From NCBI RefSeq assembly GCF_003667445.1, contig NZ_RCTF01000012.1:87232-151231 (forward strand): a stretch of DNA of 64,000 nucleotides, written 5' to 3'. The position numbers and the translations under genes are program-made. Below the pieces are notes generated by a model. It was given only the letters and a program-made list of their open reading frames with translations, had not been told where the DNA came from and ran no database searches. This DNA is from Xanthobacter tagetidis (lineage in GTDB: Bacteria > Pseudomonadota > Alphaproteobacteria > Rhizobiales > Xanthobacteraceae). Of this stretch, positions 20,235 through 28,296 are shown one piece after another. Each line of letters begins with the position of its first letter. Position 1 is the first letter of the stretch.

Positions 20235-21332
20235 ATGGCGGCATTCGACGATCTCGATGTCCTGGACGGCCTCTACGAGGCGGCGGTGCTGCCCGAACTG
20301 TGGCCGGAGGCCATCGCCCGGTGCAGCGCGCAGGTCGGCGGCATCGGCGCGGTGATGTTCATGGCCCGAGCCGGCCAGACGCACGGCTTCTCTTCGCCGA
20401 ACCTGAAGGCCAAGTTCGACGAATGGGTCGCCTCGGGGGCGATGGCCTACAATCCGCGCATCGAGCGGGCCATGGCGCGGCCTGATCTGCCGGTGGTCCG
20501 CGACCAGGATCTCTTCACCTTGGAAGAGATCGAGACGCTTCCCTATTTCCAGACCGTGCGCAGCTACGGCGTCGGCTGGTCGGTGGCGCTGAAGCAGCCG
20601 CTGCCGGACGATGCCTTCACCATCCTCAGCCTGGAGCGGCCGGGCACCGAGGCGGCGTTCGGCGACGATGCCGTGCGCTGGCTGCTCGGCATGAAGCCCC
20701 ATGTGGCGCGGGCGGCGGTGGCCTCCACGCGCCTCGCGCTGGAGCGGCTCGCGGCGACGCTCAACACCTTCACCGCGCTCGGCATTCCGGCGGCGACCGT
20801 GGCGCCGGGCGGGCGGATGATCGACGCCAATCCCGGCTTCGGCCGGTTCCTCGGCACGGTGTTCCTGGACCGCCGCGTGCGCCTCGGCCTCGCCGAGCGC
20901 GGCGCGGATGCGCTGCTCGGCGAGGCGCTGGCGCGCCTTCATCGCGATCTGTGGTCGAAGGCGGTGGGGTCGATCCCGGTGCGGGCGGGGGAAGGGCACG
21001 GGCCGCTCGTCGTCCACGTGGTGCCCATGCGCCGCAGCGCGCACGACGTCTTTGCCGGCGCCGGCGCACTCCTGGTGGTGAGCGAGCTGGGGGCGACGCA
21101 GACCCTCGACGCCGGGGTGATCCAGACGCTGTTCGACCTGACGCCGGCGGAAGCGCGGGTGGCGCGCATGCTCGCCGAGGGGGCCGCGATCGGCGAGATC
21201 GCCGCGGCGCTCGCCGTGTCGGACAACACCGTGCGGGGCCATCTGAAGGTGGTGTTCCGCAAGAGCGGGGTCCACCGCCAGTCGGAGCTGGTGGCGCTGC
21301 TGCGCCCGGCCGTGAGCCCGCCCGCGCCGTGA
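20235..21332 (+). CDS. LuxR-family (helix-turn-helix) transcriptional regulator
   Basis: This protein of about 365 residues has a C-terminal LuxR HTH of about 60 residues (LTPAEARVARMLAEG, IGEIAAALAVSDNTVRGHL). The N-terminal 280 residues are of the type found in alphaproteobacterial LuxR proteins of unassigned ligand, with no receiver domain and no clear autoinducer-binding signature. The ATG at 20235 gives MAAFDDLDVLDGLYEA; an ATG at 20205 or 20175 would lengthen it without adding a domain. The gene converges on the GcvT-like gene, 7 bp apart, so it is a candidate local regulator of the N-demethylation locus, by position only. Confidence 0.85.
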   Translation: MAAFDDLDVLDGLYEAAVLPELWPEAIARCSAQVGGIGAVMFMARAGQTHGFSSPNLKAKFDEWVASGAMAYNPRIERAMARPDLPVVRDQDLFTLEEIETLPYFQTVRSYGVGWSVALKQPLPDDAFTILSLERPGTEAAFGDDAVRWLLGMKPHVARAAVASTRLALERLAATLNTFTALGIPAATVAPGGRMIDANPGFGRFLGTVFLDRRVRLGLAERGADALLGEALARLHRDLWSKAVGSIPVRAGEGHGPLVVHVVPMRRSAHDVFAGAGALLVVSELGATQTLDAGVIQTLFDLTPAEARVARMLAEGAAIGEIAAALAVSDNTVRGHLKVVFRKSGVHRQSELVALLRPAVSPPAP

Positions 21333-21339
21333 GCCGAAC

Positions 21340-22467
21340 TCAGCCGCGCTCCTCCAGCGGGTGGGTGCGCAGGCGCATGGGATCGTAGAACGGCGTGCGC
21401 ACCACGTTGGCCTCGAAGGTCGCGTCGGCGTCCTTCACGTTGAGCGCGGTGCCGAGCGCGGTCACGGTGGGGATGAGCGAGACCAGCGCCAGCGATTTCA
21501 TGAGGTGGCGGCTGTAGGTGGTGGAATTCACCACGCCCACCTCCTGCCCGTCCTTGAAGATCTTCGCGCCGGGCGTGATCGCCTTGGGCGCCAGCACCTC
21601 GATGCCGGCCTGGTGGGTGCGCTCGGTGCCCTTGCGCTTCACCAGCGCCGCCTTGCCGCGGAAGTCCGGCTTCGACAGGTCAACCGACCAGTCCATCAGC
21701 ACCTCGAAGGGCGTGGTGTCCGTGTGCGGCATGTCAAACGGGAAGAACAGCAGCGCGCCTTCCACCCGCACGATGTCGAGGCAGTCCCACGACACCGCCA
21801 TGGCGCCGAAGGGCTTGCCGGCCTCCAGGATCTGGTCCCAGAGCGCCACCGCGTCCTGCGCCGCGCAGAACACCTCGTAGCCGCGCTCGGCCGAATAGCC
21901 GCCGCGCGCCAGCGACACCGGCGTGCCGAACAGAGTGGTCCTGCCATGGCCGAAATAGGGGAGCGCCTTCAGGTCCATGGGCGTGTGCGGCGCGAGGATG
22001 TCGAGCGCCAGCGGACCTTGGAGCGAGAGGATGTGCACGTCGTCGTCGCGCGCGATGGCGACGTCGAAGCCCTTGGCGACCTCGGGCAGCGCCTCCTCCA
22101 GCGCGCCGCCGCCGTGGGACAGGCGGAAGTCGTTCGGCCCGTCCACATAGACCAGCACGTCGTCGATCAGGCCGCCGTCCTCGCCGACGATGGAGGAGAT
22201 CATGGAGCGGCCGGGCTGGATCTTGGCGATGTCGGCGGTGAGAAGCTGGTTGAGGAAGGCGAGGGCCTCCCTGCCGGAGACATTGATGATCTTCAGCGCC
22301 GACACGTCGATCAGCCCGGCGCGATAGCGCACCGCCTCGGTCTCCAGATAGGGATCGGTGGCGTAGTGCTGGGGGATCGCCATGTTGTTCCAGGACTCTT
22401 CGAGCATCGAGCCCAGCTCCCGGTGACGCCCGTTGAGGATGGATTGCCTCCAGACGGTCTCGCTCAT
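21340..22467 (-). CDS. GcvT/aminomethyltransferase-like tetrahydrofolate protein
   Basis: A protein of about 375 residues with the GcvT fold over its whole length: VRYRAGLIDVSALKIINVSGREALAFLNQLLTADI (shown in the motif DVSALKIINVSGREA), GGYSAERGYEVF near 195, and the C-terminal barrel with KRKGTERTHQAGIEVL. Members bind tetrahydrofolate and accept one-carbon units from amines or methyl-sulfur compounds. It is not gcvT of the glycine cleavage system, as no gcvH/gcvP is present. A gggggaagg site precedes the ATG at 22467. It is divergent from the flavin-enzyme gene and close to dmmD, which has a second GcvT domain. Confidence 0.85.
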   Translation of the reverse strand: MSETVWRQSILNGRHRELGSMLEESWNNMAIPQHYATDPYLETEAVRYRAGLIDVSALKIINVSGREALAFLNQLLTADIAKIQPGRSMISSIVGEDGGLIDDVLVYVDGPNDFRLSHGGGALEEALPEVAKGFDVAIARDDDVHILSLQGPLALDILAPHTPMDLKALPYFGHGRTTLFGTPVSLARGGYSAERGYEVFCAAQDAVALWDQILEAGKPFGAMAVSWDCLDIVRVEGALLFFPFDMPHTDTTPFEVLMDWSVDLSKPDFRGKAALVKRKGTERTHQAGIEVLAPKAITPGAKIFKDGQEVGVVNSTTYSRHLMKSLALVSLIPTVTALGTALNVKDADATFEANVVRTPFYDPMRLRTHPLEERG

Positions 22468-22812
22468 GCCTTCCCCCTGCTGTCCTGCGATTCCCATGCG
22501 CCGCGCCGGTGCGCGGTTCTGCTCCGGCCGCGCATCCTTGTCGGGGCGATCTTCTGTGTCAATTACTTTTCCGGAGAAGAAATTTTCGGCGCTCTTTGCC
22601 CGATCCTTGCGCCGCTAAGTGTCCGTCGCGCCTGAATCGAGGTACGGCGCGCCCAACATTTCGGCGATTGGTGCACAATTCTTCGACTTGAACGCTACGT
22701 CACTGGTGGCATGGTGTTTCTGCACCGTCAAAAAAATTCACTCAGAAGAGCAGGTGGCCTTTGTTCAACGGCCGGGTCGGGGACCCGCGGCAGACGCAGC
22801 TGGAGCCAGGTG
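22468..22812. other. AT-richer divergent promoter region (345 bp)
   Basis: This stretch separates the GcvT-like gene (-) from the acyl-CoA-dehydrogenase-like gene (+) and should hold promoters for both. It contains a palindromic motif at 22557-22587 that is repeated at 27608-27638, a partial dyad attggtgcacaat at 22667-22679, and an A-rich run at 22730-22736. No protein or RNA gene is supported. Confidence 0.6.
22557..22587. promoter_or_regulatory. Candidate operator, copy 1 of a shared palindromic motif
   Basis: The 31-bp segment reads TGTCAATTACTTTTCC then GGAGAAGAAATTTTC. It matches 27608-27638 at 22 of 31 positions, and both have TTTTC and GAAGAAA half-sites arranged as an imperfect dyad. 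A common regulator of the two transcription units is the simplest explanation. Strand and target (GcvT-like, flavin enzyme, or both) are not decided by the sequence. Confidence 0.45.
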
Positions 22813-24216
22813 ATGTCCGAAACCAAGATGTGGGGCGCCGAGCCGTTCTGGGGGCTCGGATTCGAGTGGGACCCCCAATGGCTGCTCTCGCCGGCCCAGA
22901 AGGCGCTCCAGGCGAAGCTCATCGCCCTGTGCGAATCCACCCTGCGCGCCAATGCTGTCGAGAGCGACGCGGACTACATCTATCCGCGCAAGAATTTCGA
23001 GGCGCTGGCCGCGCTCGGCCTGCTCTCGCTCAACGTGCCGACGGAGCTGGGCGGCCTCGGCGAGAACCATGTCTGCGCCGCCATGGTGGTGGAGACCATC
23101 GCCCGCTACGGCTGCCCCTCCACGGCCATGTGCTACACCATGCATCTCGGCGCCGTGGCCGCGGCGCTGCTGCGCCACCACGACAACCCGCTGCTCACCG
23201 ACATCCTGAAGCGGCTGGACCAAGACGTGCTGATCGGCACGCTCTCCTATTCCGACCCCGAGACCGGCTCGCACTTCTGGTATCCCATCTCGTCGAAAGC
23301 CGAGGCCCATGGCGAGGGCTGGAAGGTGACCAAGAAGGCCTCCTGGACCACCTCCGGGGGCTTCGCCGACTGGTACATCGTGCAGACCACCAGCCCCGGC
23401 TTCTCCGGCGACTATTCGGACCTCTCCTGCTTCCTGGTCACCAAGGACGCGGTGAAGGCCAATCCCTCCGAGTGGGACGGCCTCGGCCTGCGCGGCAACC
23501 AGTCCGGCCCCATCGTGGTGGAGAATGCGATCCTGCCGAAGGAGGCCCTGGTCGGCCCGGTGGGCGATGGCGCGAAGTCCAATGACGAGGTGGTGGACCC
23601 GTTCTTCCTCACCTGCTCGTCGGCCTGCTGGAACGGCATCTCGCTGGCGGTGATCGACATCGCCAAGCGCCACACCACCCGCAAGACCCACAACGATGTT
23701 GGCATGCGCGTCGCCGACTACCCCACGATCCAGGACTATGTGGGCGAGGCGATCATGGACACCAACGCCTGCCGCGCCTTCGACTTCCAGATGGCGCAGG
23801 CGCTGGATTCGGTGACCAACAATTGCGACTGGTCGATCCACACCGACATCGACGCCCTGCCCCGGTCCTCCCTGCTCCACTGGCTGTGGCAGGTGAAGTT
23901 CGAGGCGGCGAAGAACGTCGCCCACGTGGTGGACAAGATGCTCCACGCCACCGGCGGCACCGGCTTCCGCCCGGCGCTCCAGATCGAGCGCTATCTGCGC
24001 GACGGCAAGGCCGGCTGGGTGATGGGCCCCACCAACGAGGTGCTGCGCCAGTTCGTCGGCAAGGCCTCGCTCCTGGGCTTCGAGGTGCTGGACTACTGGA
24101 ACAAGTCCATCAACCACCGGGTGCTCAACAACGAGATCAAGAAGATGGACGACGCCGAGAAGCGCGCCTTCGCCGAGAAGCTGCTGGCGGAGGTCGAGCC
24201 GGCCAAGGTGGCGTGA
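22813..24216 (+). CDS. Acyl-CoA dehydrogenase-fold flavoprotein, probable monooxygenase-type
   Basis: This 467-residue protein has the ACAD fold: N-terminal helical domain (NVPTELGGLG), middle beta-barrel (GTLSYSDPETGSHFWYPI, KKASWTTSGGFADWYIV), and C-terminal helices with HATGGTGF and ERYLRDGKAGWVMGPTNEVLR (motif split here). In typical dehydrogenases the last motif is Y-E-G-T-N-E with a catalytic Glu; here it is M-G-P-T-N-E, so G405 replaces the Glu. That suggests a flavin monooxygenase or oxidase of the DszC/HpaB-like branch instead of a beta-oxidation dehydrogenase, although some true ACADs carry the Glu elsewhere. A flavin reductase gene follows 470 bp downstream, consistent with a two-component system. 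The ATG at 22813 follows ggagccagg. Confidence 0.75.
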   Translation: MSETKMWGAEPFWGLGFEWDPQWLLSPAQKALQAKLIALCESTLRANAVESDADYIYPRKNFEALAALGLLSLNVPTELGGLGENHVCAAMVVETIARYGCPSTAMCYTMHLGAVAAALLRHHDNPLLTDILKRLDQDVLIGTLSYSDPETGSHFWYPISSKAEAHGEGWKVTKKASWTTSGGFADWYIVQTTSPGFSGDYSDLSCFLVTKDAVKANPSEWDGLGLRGNQSGPIVVENAILPKEALVGPVGDGAKSNDEVVDPFFLTCSSACWNGISLAVIDIAKRHTTRKTHNDVGMRVADYPTIQDYVGEAIMDTNACRAFDFQMAQALDSVTNNCDWSIHTDIDALPRSSLLHWLWQVKFEAAKNVAHVVDKMLHATGGTGFRPALQIERYLRDGKAGWVMGPTNEVLRQFVGKASLLGFEVLDYWNKSINHRVLNNEIKKMDDAEKRAFAEKLLAEVEPAKVA

Positions 24217-24217
24217 G

Positions 24218-24328
24218 GGGCGCGGTCTGGGTCAAAACAGCCGTCATGCTCCGGCCCGATCGGAGCATCCAGCGCAGAGTTCCGGGTCGTGGGGCCATGG
24301 GCCCTCCGGTCAGGCCGGAGGGCGACGG
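24218..24328 (+). repeat. Direct repeat copy 1 with two hairpins
   Basis: About 111 bp, starting gggcgcggtctgggtcaaaa and ending gggcgacgg, repeated at 24486-24597. Inside are two perfect stems: atgctccg/cggagcat (24246-24253 with 24261-24268) and gccctccgg/ccggagggc (24301-24309 with 24315-24323). It starts 2 bp after the stop of the flavin enzyme gene. Loops differ between copies while stems are kept. Confidence 0.85.
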
Positions 24329-24350
24329 TAAAAGAGCGGAAGCGCGGTTC

Positions 24351-24479
24351 CCCTCTCCCCTTGTGGGAGAGGGTGCCGAGCGGAGCGAGGCGGGAGAGGG
24401 GTCCGCGCCGCGTGGGGCGTCCCATATCCCGCAGGACACTGACTCCCCTCACCCTGCCCTCTCCCGCAAGGGGAGAGGG
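24351..24479. repeat. Pair of CCCTCTCCC hairpins (REP-like palindromic unit)
   Basis: Two hairpins with the same 9-bp stem, ccctctccc/gggagaggg, at 24351-24373 (loop cttgt) and 24457-24479 (loop gcaag), flank a spacer with gccgagcggagcgaggcggg. Palindromic units of this composition are scattered in intergenic regions of many Rhizobiales. Here the pair sits between the two direct repeat copies. Confidence 0.75.
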
Positions 24480-24485
24480 GGCAAA

Positions 24486-24597
24486 GGGCGCGGTCTGGGT
24501 CAAAACAGCCGTCATGCTCCGGCCTGACCGGAGCATCCATTCGCGGGTGGCGGGACGGACCGCACATGGGCCCTCCGGTCAAGCCGGAGGGCGACGG
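24486..24597 (+). repeat. Direct repeat copy 2 with two hairpins
   Basis: Second copy of the 24218-24328 element. The first stem is here extended to 9 bp (atgctccgg/ccggagcat, 24514-24522 with 24528-24536); the second is gccctccgg/ccggagggc (24570-24578 with 24584-24592). Together with the first copy and the CCCTCTCCC hairpins it fills most of the 470-bp gap before the flavin reductase gene; no protein gene is supported there. Confidence 0.85.
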
Positions 24598-24638
24598 CGG
24601 AAAGGTGCGTGCGGCGCGGGTCATGCAGGCGGAGCGAA

Positions 24639-24651
24639 ATTGTCTTACAAT
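24639..24651. promoter_or_regulatory. Short inverted repeat upstream of flavin reductase gene
   Basis: ATTGT-CTT-ACAAT is a perfect 5-bp dyad, 36 bp before the ATG at 24687, in one of the few AT-rich spots of this gap. It could be an operator or part of a promoter (TTGTCT, TACAAT), but spacing does not fit a normal sigma-70 pair. Confidence 0.3.
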
Positions 24652-24686
24652 AGCGGCGTGGATCCATATTCGAGAGAGCCATTGCC

Positions 24687-25193
24687 ATGACCGCCATTGA
24701 TCTCGACGCCCGTTTCGACCCGCGCGAATTGCGCAATGCCCTGGGCCGCTTCGCCACCGGCATCGCCGTGGTGGCGGCCCATGACGCGGAAGGCCCCATG
24801 GGGGTGACGGTGAACTCGTTCTCCTCCGTCTCCCTCGACCCGCCGCTGGTGCTGTTCTCCATGGCGCGCGGCCTTCTCTCGCTGCCGCGCTTCGAGAAGG
24901 TGGAGGCCTATGCGGTGAACATCCTGCTGGAGGGCCAGGAGGCCATCTCCAACAGCTTCTCGCGCCCCGGCGCCGACAAGTTCGCCGGCGTCGACTGGGT
25001 CAAGGGCGTCACCGGCGCCCCCAAGCTCACGCCCACCCTCGCCACCTTCGAGTGCGTGCCCTACGCGCACTATGACGGCGGCGACCACGTCATCTTCGTC
25101 GGCCGCGTGGTGCATCTCCACGTGGAGGACGAGGGCAGCCCGCTGCTCTATTTCCGCGGCAGCTACCGGCTGCTCGCCACCGAGAAAGGCTAG
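24687..25193 (+). CDS. Flavin reductase family protein (NAD(P)H:FMN)
   Basis: A 168-residue protein of the flavin reductase-like (FMN-binding split barrel) family. The motifs RFATGIAVVAAHD, GVTVNSFSSVSLDPPLVLFSM and the late GDHVIFVGRVVHLHVED with its conserved His are diagnostic of small components that supply reduced flavin to two-component monooxygenases. It lies 3 bp before dmmD, so they are co-transcribed, and it is downstream of the ACAD-fold protein, its most likely oxygenase partner. Support of the dmm enzyme is the alternative. Confidence 0.88.
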   Translation: MTAIDLDARFDPRELRNALGRFATGIAVVAAHDAEGPMGVTVNSFSSVSLDPPLVLFSMARGLLSLPRFEKVEAYAVNILLEGQEAISNSFSRPGADKFAGVDWVKGVTGAPKLTPTLATFECVPYAHYDGGDHVIFVGRVVHLHVEDEGSPLLYFRGSYRLLATEKG

Positions 25194-25196
25194 CGC

Positions 25197-27500
25197 ATGG
25201 ACGCCGTCGTCACGCCCCCTTCCGCCCCCGCGCCCGGTGCCCTGCGCCGCCACACGGTGCGGGGCGGCGGGTGCGAGGCCTTCGCGCTCAAGGCGGGCGA
25301 CGGCGTCACCATCACCGATCCCGAAGGGCTCCAGAGCGCATGCGTCTTCGCGTTCGACGGCACGGGCGAGGCCGGCGCGCGGCTCGGCCTGTCCGGCGCA
25401 ACAGCAGGGCCTGATCTGGCGGCGGTGATCGCCGATGCGGGCGCGAGCGGCATCGCAGCGGCGCGCCTGCTGGCGGCCCACGGCATCGTCCCCGGCGCGC
25501 AGAAGGGGCGGCTCGCGCTTGCAGCCGGCCCGGTGCCGGGCGGCAGCGTTACGCTCACCGCCGGCGCCGACCTGCTGCTGGTGGTGGCCGCCCCCGGCCG
25601 CCCCATGGCGCCGGACGCGCAGGAGCCGCCCACCGACCTCCTGGTCACCATCGCCCGCGCCGCCGGGTTCGACGATCTGCCCGCGCCATTGGCCGAGCCG
25701 AAGCTTGATCTCAGGGTGCCGGCGGCCGAGGCGCGCGCGCTCACGGTGAAGGCGGGCGACTATATCCAGATCATCGACGTCGCCGGCCGCCAGTGCTCGG
25801 ACTTCCTCGCCTTCGATGCGAAGGCACTGGAGGCGGGCGAGGAATTCGGCCTCGACGCCACCACCACCCGCACCCTGATGGGCGCGGCCTATCCCGGCCC
25901 CGGCCTGCACTCGAAGTATTTCGACGCGCGCCAGATGGCGCTGGTGGAGGTGGTGCGCGACACGGTGGGCCGGCACGACACCTTCGCGCTCGCCTGCTCG
26001 GCGAAATATTACGAGGACATGGGCTATCCGGGCCACGCCAACTGCTCGGACAATTTCAATGCCGCGCTCAAGCCCTTCGGCATCGCCGAGCGGCGCGGCT
26101 GGCCGGCCATCAACTTCTTCTACAACACCGCGATCGAAGGCTCGAACGCGCTCGCCATGGACGAGCCGTGGTCGCAGGCGGGCGACTATGTGCTGCTGCG
26201 CGCGCTCACCGACCTCGTCTGCGCGGTGTCGTCATGCGCCGACGACATCGACGCCGCCAACGCCTGGGAGCCCACCGACATCCATGTCCGCGTCTATGAC
26301 GCGCGCGAGGACTTCTCCAAGGGGATCGCCTTCCGCATGACGCCCGACGCCGAGCCGCGCCTGACCCGCGAGAGCGCCTTCCATCCGCGCACGTCGCTTC
26401 TCACCCGCAATTTCGTGGAGTATCGCGGCTTCTGGCTGCCCGCCGCCTTCACCGGCGAGGGGCCGATCGCCGAATACTGGGCCTGCCGCGAGAGGGCGGC
26501 GGTGATGGACCTGTCGGCGCTGCGCAAGTTCGAGGTGACGGGGCCGGACGCGGAAGTCCTGCTCCAGCGCACGGCGACCCGCGACATCCGCAAGCTCACC
26601 ATCGGCCAGGTGGTCTATACCGCGCTCTGCTACGACAGCGGCGGCATGCTGGACGACGCCACCATCTTCCGCCTCGGCCCGGCGAACTTCCGCGTGGTGT
26701 GCGGCGAGGAGTTCACCGGCAAGTGGCTGCGCGACAAGGCCGCCGATTGGGGCCTGAAGGCGTTCGTGAAGTCCTCCACCGACCAGCTCCACAACATCGC
26801 CGTGCAGGGCCCGCTCAGCCGCGAGATTCTTTCGGCGCTGATCTGGACCGGGCCGACCCAGCCGGCCATCGCCGAACTGAAGTGGTTCCGCTTCGCGGTC
26901 GGCCGGCTCGGCGGGCCGCAGGGGCCGGCGCTGGTGATGTCGCGCACCGGCTATACCGGCGAGCTGGGCTTCGAGGTGTGGTGCCACCCGAAGGATGCGG
27001 TGGCGCTGTGGGACGCGGTGTGGGCCGAGGGCGCGCCCAAAGGCCTGAAGCCGCTCGGCCTTGCCGCCCTCGACATGCTGCGGGTGGAAGCGGGCCTGGT
27101 GTTTGCGGGCTATGACTTCTGCGACCAGACCGACCCGTTCGAGGCCGGCATCGGCTTCACCGTGGCGGCGAAGGAGGAGGACTTCGTCGGCAAGGCCGCG
27201 CTCGCCCGGCGCAAGGCCAATCCTGCCCGCAGGCTGGTGGGGCTCCTCGTCGCCTCCAACGAGGACGTGGGCCACGGCGATCCGGTGCATGTGGGGCGTG
27301 CCCAGGTGGGCGTCGTCACGTCCGCCGCCAAGTCGCCGATCCTGAAGGCGCAGATCGCGCTCGCCCGGCTCGACGTGTCGGCGGCGGCGGAGGGGGCCGA
27401 GGTGGAAATCGGCAAGCTCGACGGCCAGCGCAAGCGCATCGGCGCGCGCATCGTGCCGTTCCCGCATTTCGACCCGCAGAAGACCCGGGTGAGGGCCTGA
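25197..27500 (+). CDS. dmmD: DmmD-like DUF1989-GcvT fusion, tetrahydrofolate-binding
   Basis: The 767-residue protein has a DUF1989 domain (about 180-365; KAGDYIQIIDVAGRQCSDF, GHANCSDNFNAAL) joined to a GcvT-type aminomethyltransferase domain (about 400-760; RAAVMDLSALRKFEVTGPDA, SRTGYTGELGFEVWC). Residues 15-165 repeat parts of the DUF1989 unit in degenerate form. In Ruegeria pomeroyi dmmD precedes dmmABC, is needed for growth on methylated amines and is thought to capture the one-carbon unit on tetrahydrofolate. The order here, D-A-B-C, is the same. The ATG at 25197 is 3 bp after the flavin reductase stop. Confidence 0.85.
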   Translation: MDAVVTPPSAPAPGALRRHTVRGGGCEAFALKAGDGVTITDPEGLQSACVFAFDGTGEAGARLGLSGATAGPDLAAVIADAGASGIAAARLLAAHGIVPGAQKGRLALAAGPVPGGSVTLTAGADLLLVVAAPGRPMAPDAQEPPTDLLVTIARAAGFDDLPAPLAEPKLDLRVPAAEARALTVKAGDYIQIIDVAGRQCSDFLAFDAKALEAGEEFGLDATTTRTLMGAAYPGPGLHSKYFDARQMALVEVVRDTVGRHDTFALACSAKYYEDMGYPGHANCSDNFNAALKPFGIAERRGWPAINFFYNTAIEGSNALAMDEPWSQAGDYVLLRALTDLVCAVSSCADDIDAANAWEPTDIHVRVYDAREDFSKGIAFRMTPDAEPRLTRESAFHPRTSLLTRNFVEYRGFWLPAAFTGEGPIAEYWACRERAAVMDLSALRKFEVTGPDAEVLLQRTATRDIRKLTIGQVVYTALCYDSGGMLDDATIFRLGPANFRVVCGEEFTGKWLRDKAADWGLKAFVKSSTDQLHNIAVQGPLSREILSALIWTGPTQPAIAELKWFRFAVGRLGGPQGPALVMSRTGYTGELGFEVWCHPKDAVALWDAVWAEGAPKGLKPLGLAALDMLRVEAGLVFAGYDFCDQTDPFEAGIGFTVAAKEEDFVGKAALARRKANPARRLVGLLVASNEDVGHGDPVHVGRAQVGVVTSAAKSPILKAQIALARLDVSAAAEGAEVEIGKLDGQRKRIGARIVPFPHFDPQKTRVRA

Positions 27501-27606
27501 CGGCCAGCGCCATGGGGTGCTGAAGAACGCGGCGCCTGCCCAAGAATTCGGCGGGCGATGACTATCATTTACCAGCTCCGCATGGCGATTTCTGACCATC
27601 TCCTCA

Positions 27607-27638
27607 TTGACAACTATTTTTCTTGTGAAGAAAATTAG
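27607..27638 (+). promoter_or_regulatory. Promoter/operator of dmmA, copy 2 of the shared palindromic motif
   Basis: TTGACA at 27607-27612 and GAAAAT at 27630-27635 are 17 bp apart, a fair sigma-70 arrangement. The near-perfect dyad ATTTTTCTT-GTG-AAGAAAATT (27616-27636) overlaps the spacer and -10 element, as expected for a repressor site. It matches 22557-22587 at 22 of 31 positions. Transcription would begin near 27642, about 67 nt before the dmmA ATG, so dmmABC may be expressed apart from dmmD. Confidence 0.5.
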
Positions 27639-27708
27639 ACCCATGTCCGGCACGCCGGTCCGAGCGCATCACGGGAGGCGGACGCCGTTCCCATATGAGC
27701 GAGCCGAG

Positions 27709-28296
27709 ATGAGCGATCAGGGCATCAAGAGCCGGCCGAAATACCAGCCCATCGCGCCCGAACCGGCGGGGCGACACCATCTGCTGGTGGTGGAGGGCGC
27801 CGAGGTTCCCGGCGGGGCGCTGGCGGAGGGGGTGAGCCCCGCCGCCTTCGAGGTCTGGACCGTGGCCCATCGCAGCGCCGTTCCCGGCGCGCCGGTGATG
27901 GAGGAGGCGGCGGGCGCGGTGCGCACCTTCCGCTCAGTGCCGCATCTGCTCGGCGCGCTTCAGGAGCGGCTCGCCCGCGAGCGCATGGGTCTGCGGCTCT
28001 ATGGCGCCGGCACCGAGCCGTTTGTGTGGGACGTGTTCGGCATCGCCCAGGCCGCCGGCCTCGGCCGCCAGGAAACCGGGTTCGCCCATGTGGGCACCCA
28101 GGCGCGGCGCATCTTCTGCGTCCATTGCCGGGCGGTGACGGAGAACGTCTCCACCTCCATCGTCACCTGCTCCGGCTGCGGCGCGTCGCTGTTCGTGCGC
28201 GACCACTTCTCGCGCCGGCTCGCCGCCTTCATGGGCGTTCAGGTGGATGCCGAGGTTCCCGGCGAGGTGCCCGAGGCCGAGGAGCTTTACGCATGA
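27709..28296 (+). CDS. dmmA: DmmA-like subunit of dimethylamine monooxygenase (zinc-ribbon protein)
   Basis: A protein of about 195 residues. The C-terminal part holds a four-Cys zinc ribbon, C137-x2-C140 and C154-x2-C157 (FCVHCRAVT, TCSGCGASL), followed by the conserved LFVRDHFSRRLAAFMGV. This is the signature of the small subunit of the haem-dependent oxidative N-demethylase / DmmABC complex. I prefer the ATG at 27709; an in-frame ATG at 27607 falls inside the promoter dyad. The stop overlaps the dmmB ATG (ATGA). Confidence 0.85.
   Translation: MSDQGIKSRPKYQPIAPEPAGRHHLLVVEGAEVPGGALAEGVSPAAFEVWTVAHRSAVPGAPVMEEAAGAVRTFRSVPHLLGALQERLARERMGLRLYGAGTEPFVWDVFGIAQAAGLGRQETGFAHVGTQARRIFCVHCRAVTENVSTSIVTCSGCGASLFVRDHFSRRLAAFMGVQVDAEVPGEVPEAEELYA

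Noticed and set aside
24351..24479. CRISPR-like repeat array
   Set aside because: Only two palindromic units with non-uniform spacing and no spacers of constant length; no cas genes in the window.
27607..27708. Upstream ATG giving a 34-residue extension of DmmA
   Set aside because: The extension would be read from the promoter/dyad region and carries no family similarity; the ATG at 27709 fits the expected N-terminus.
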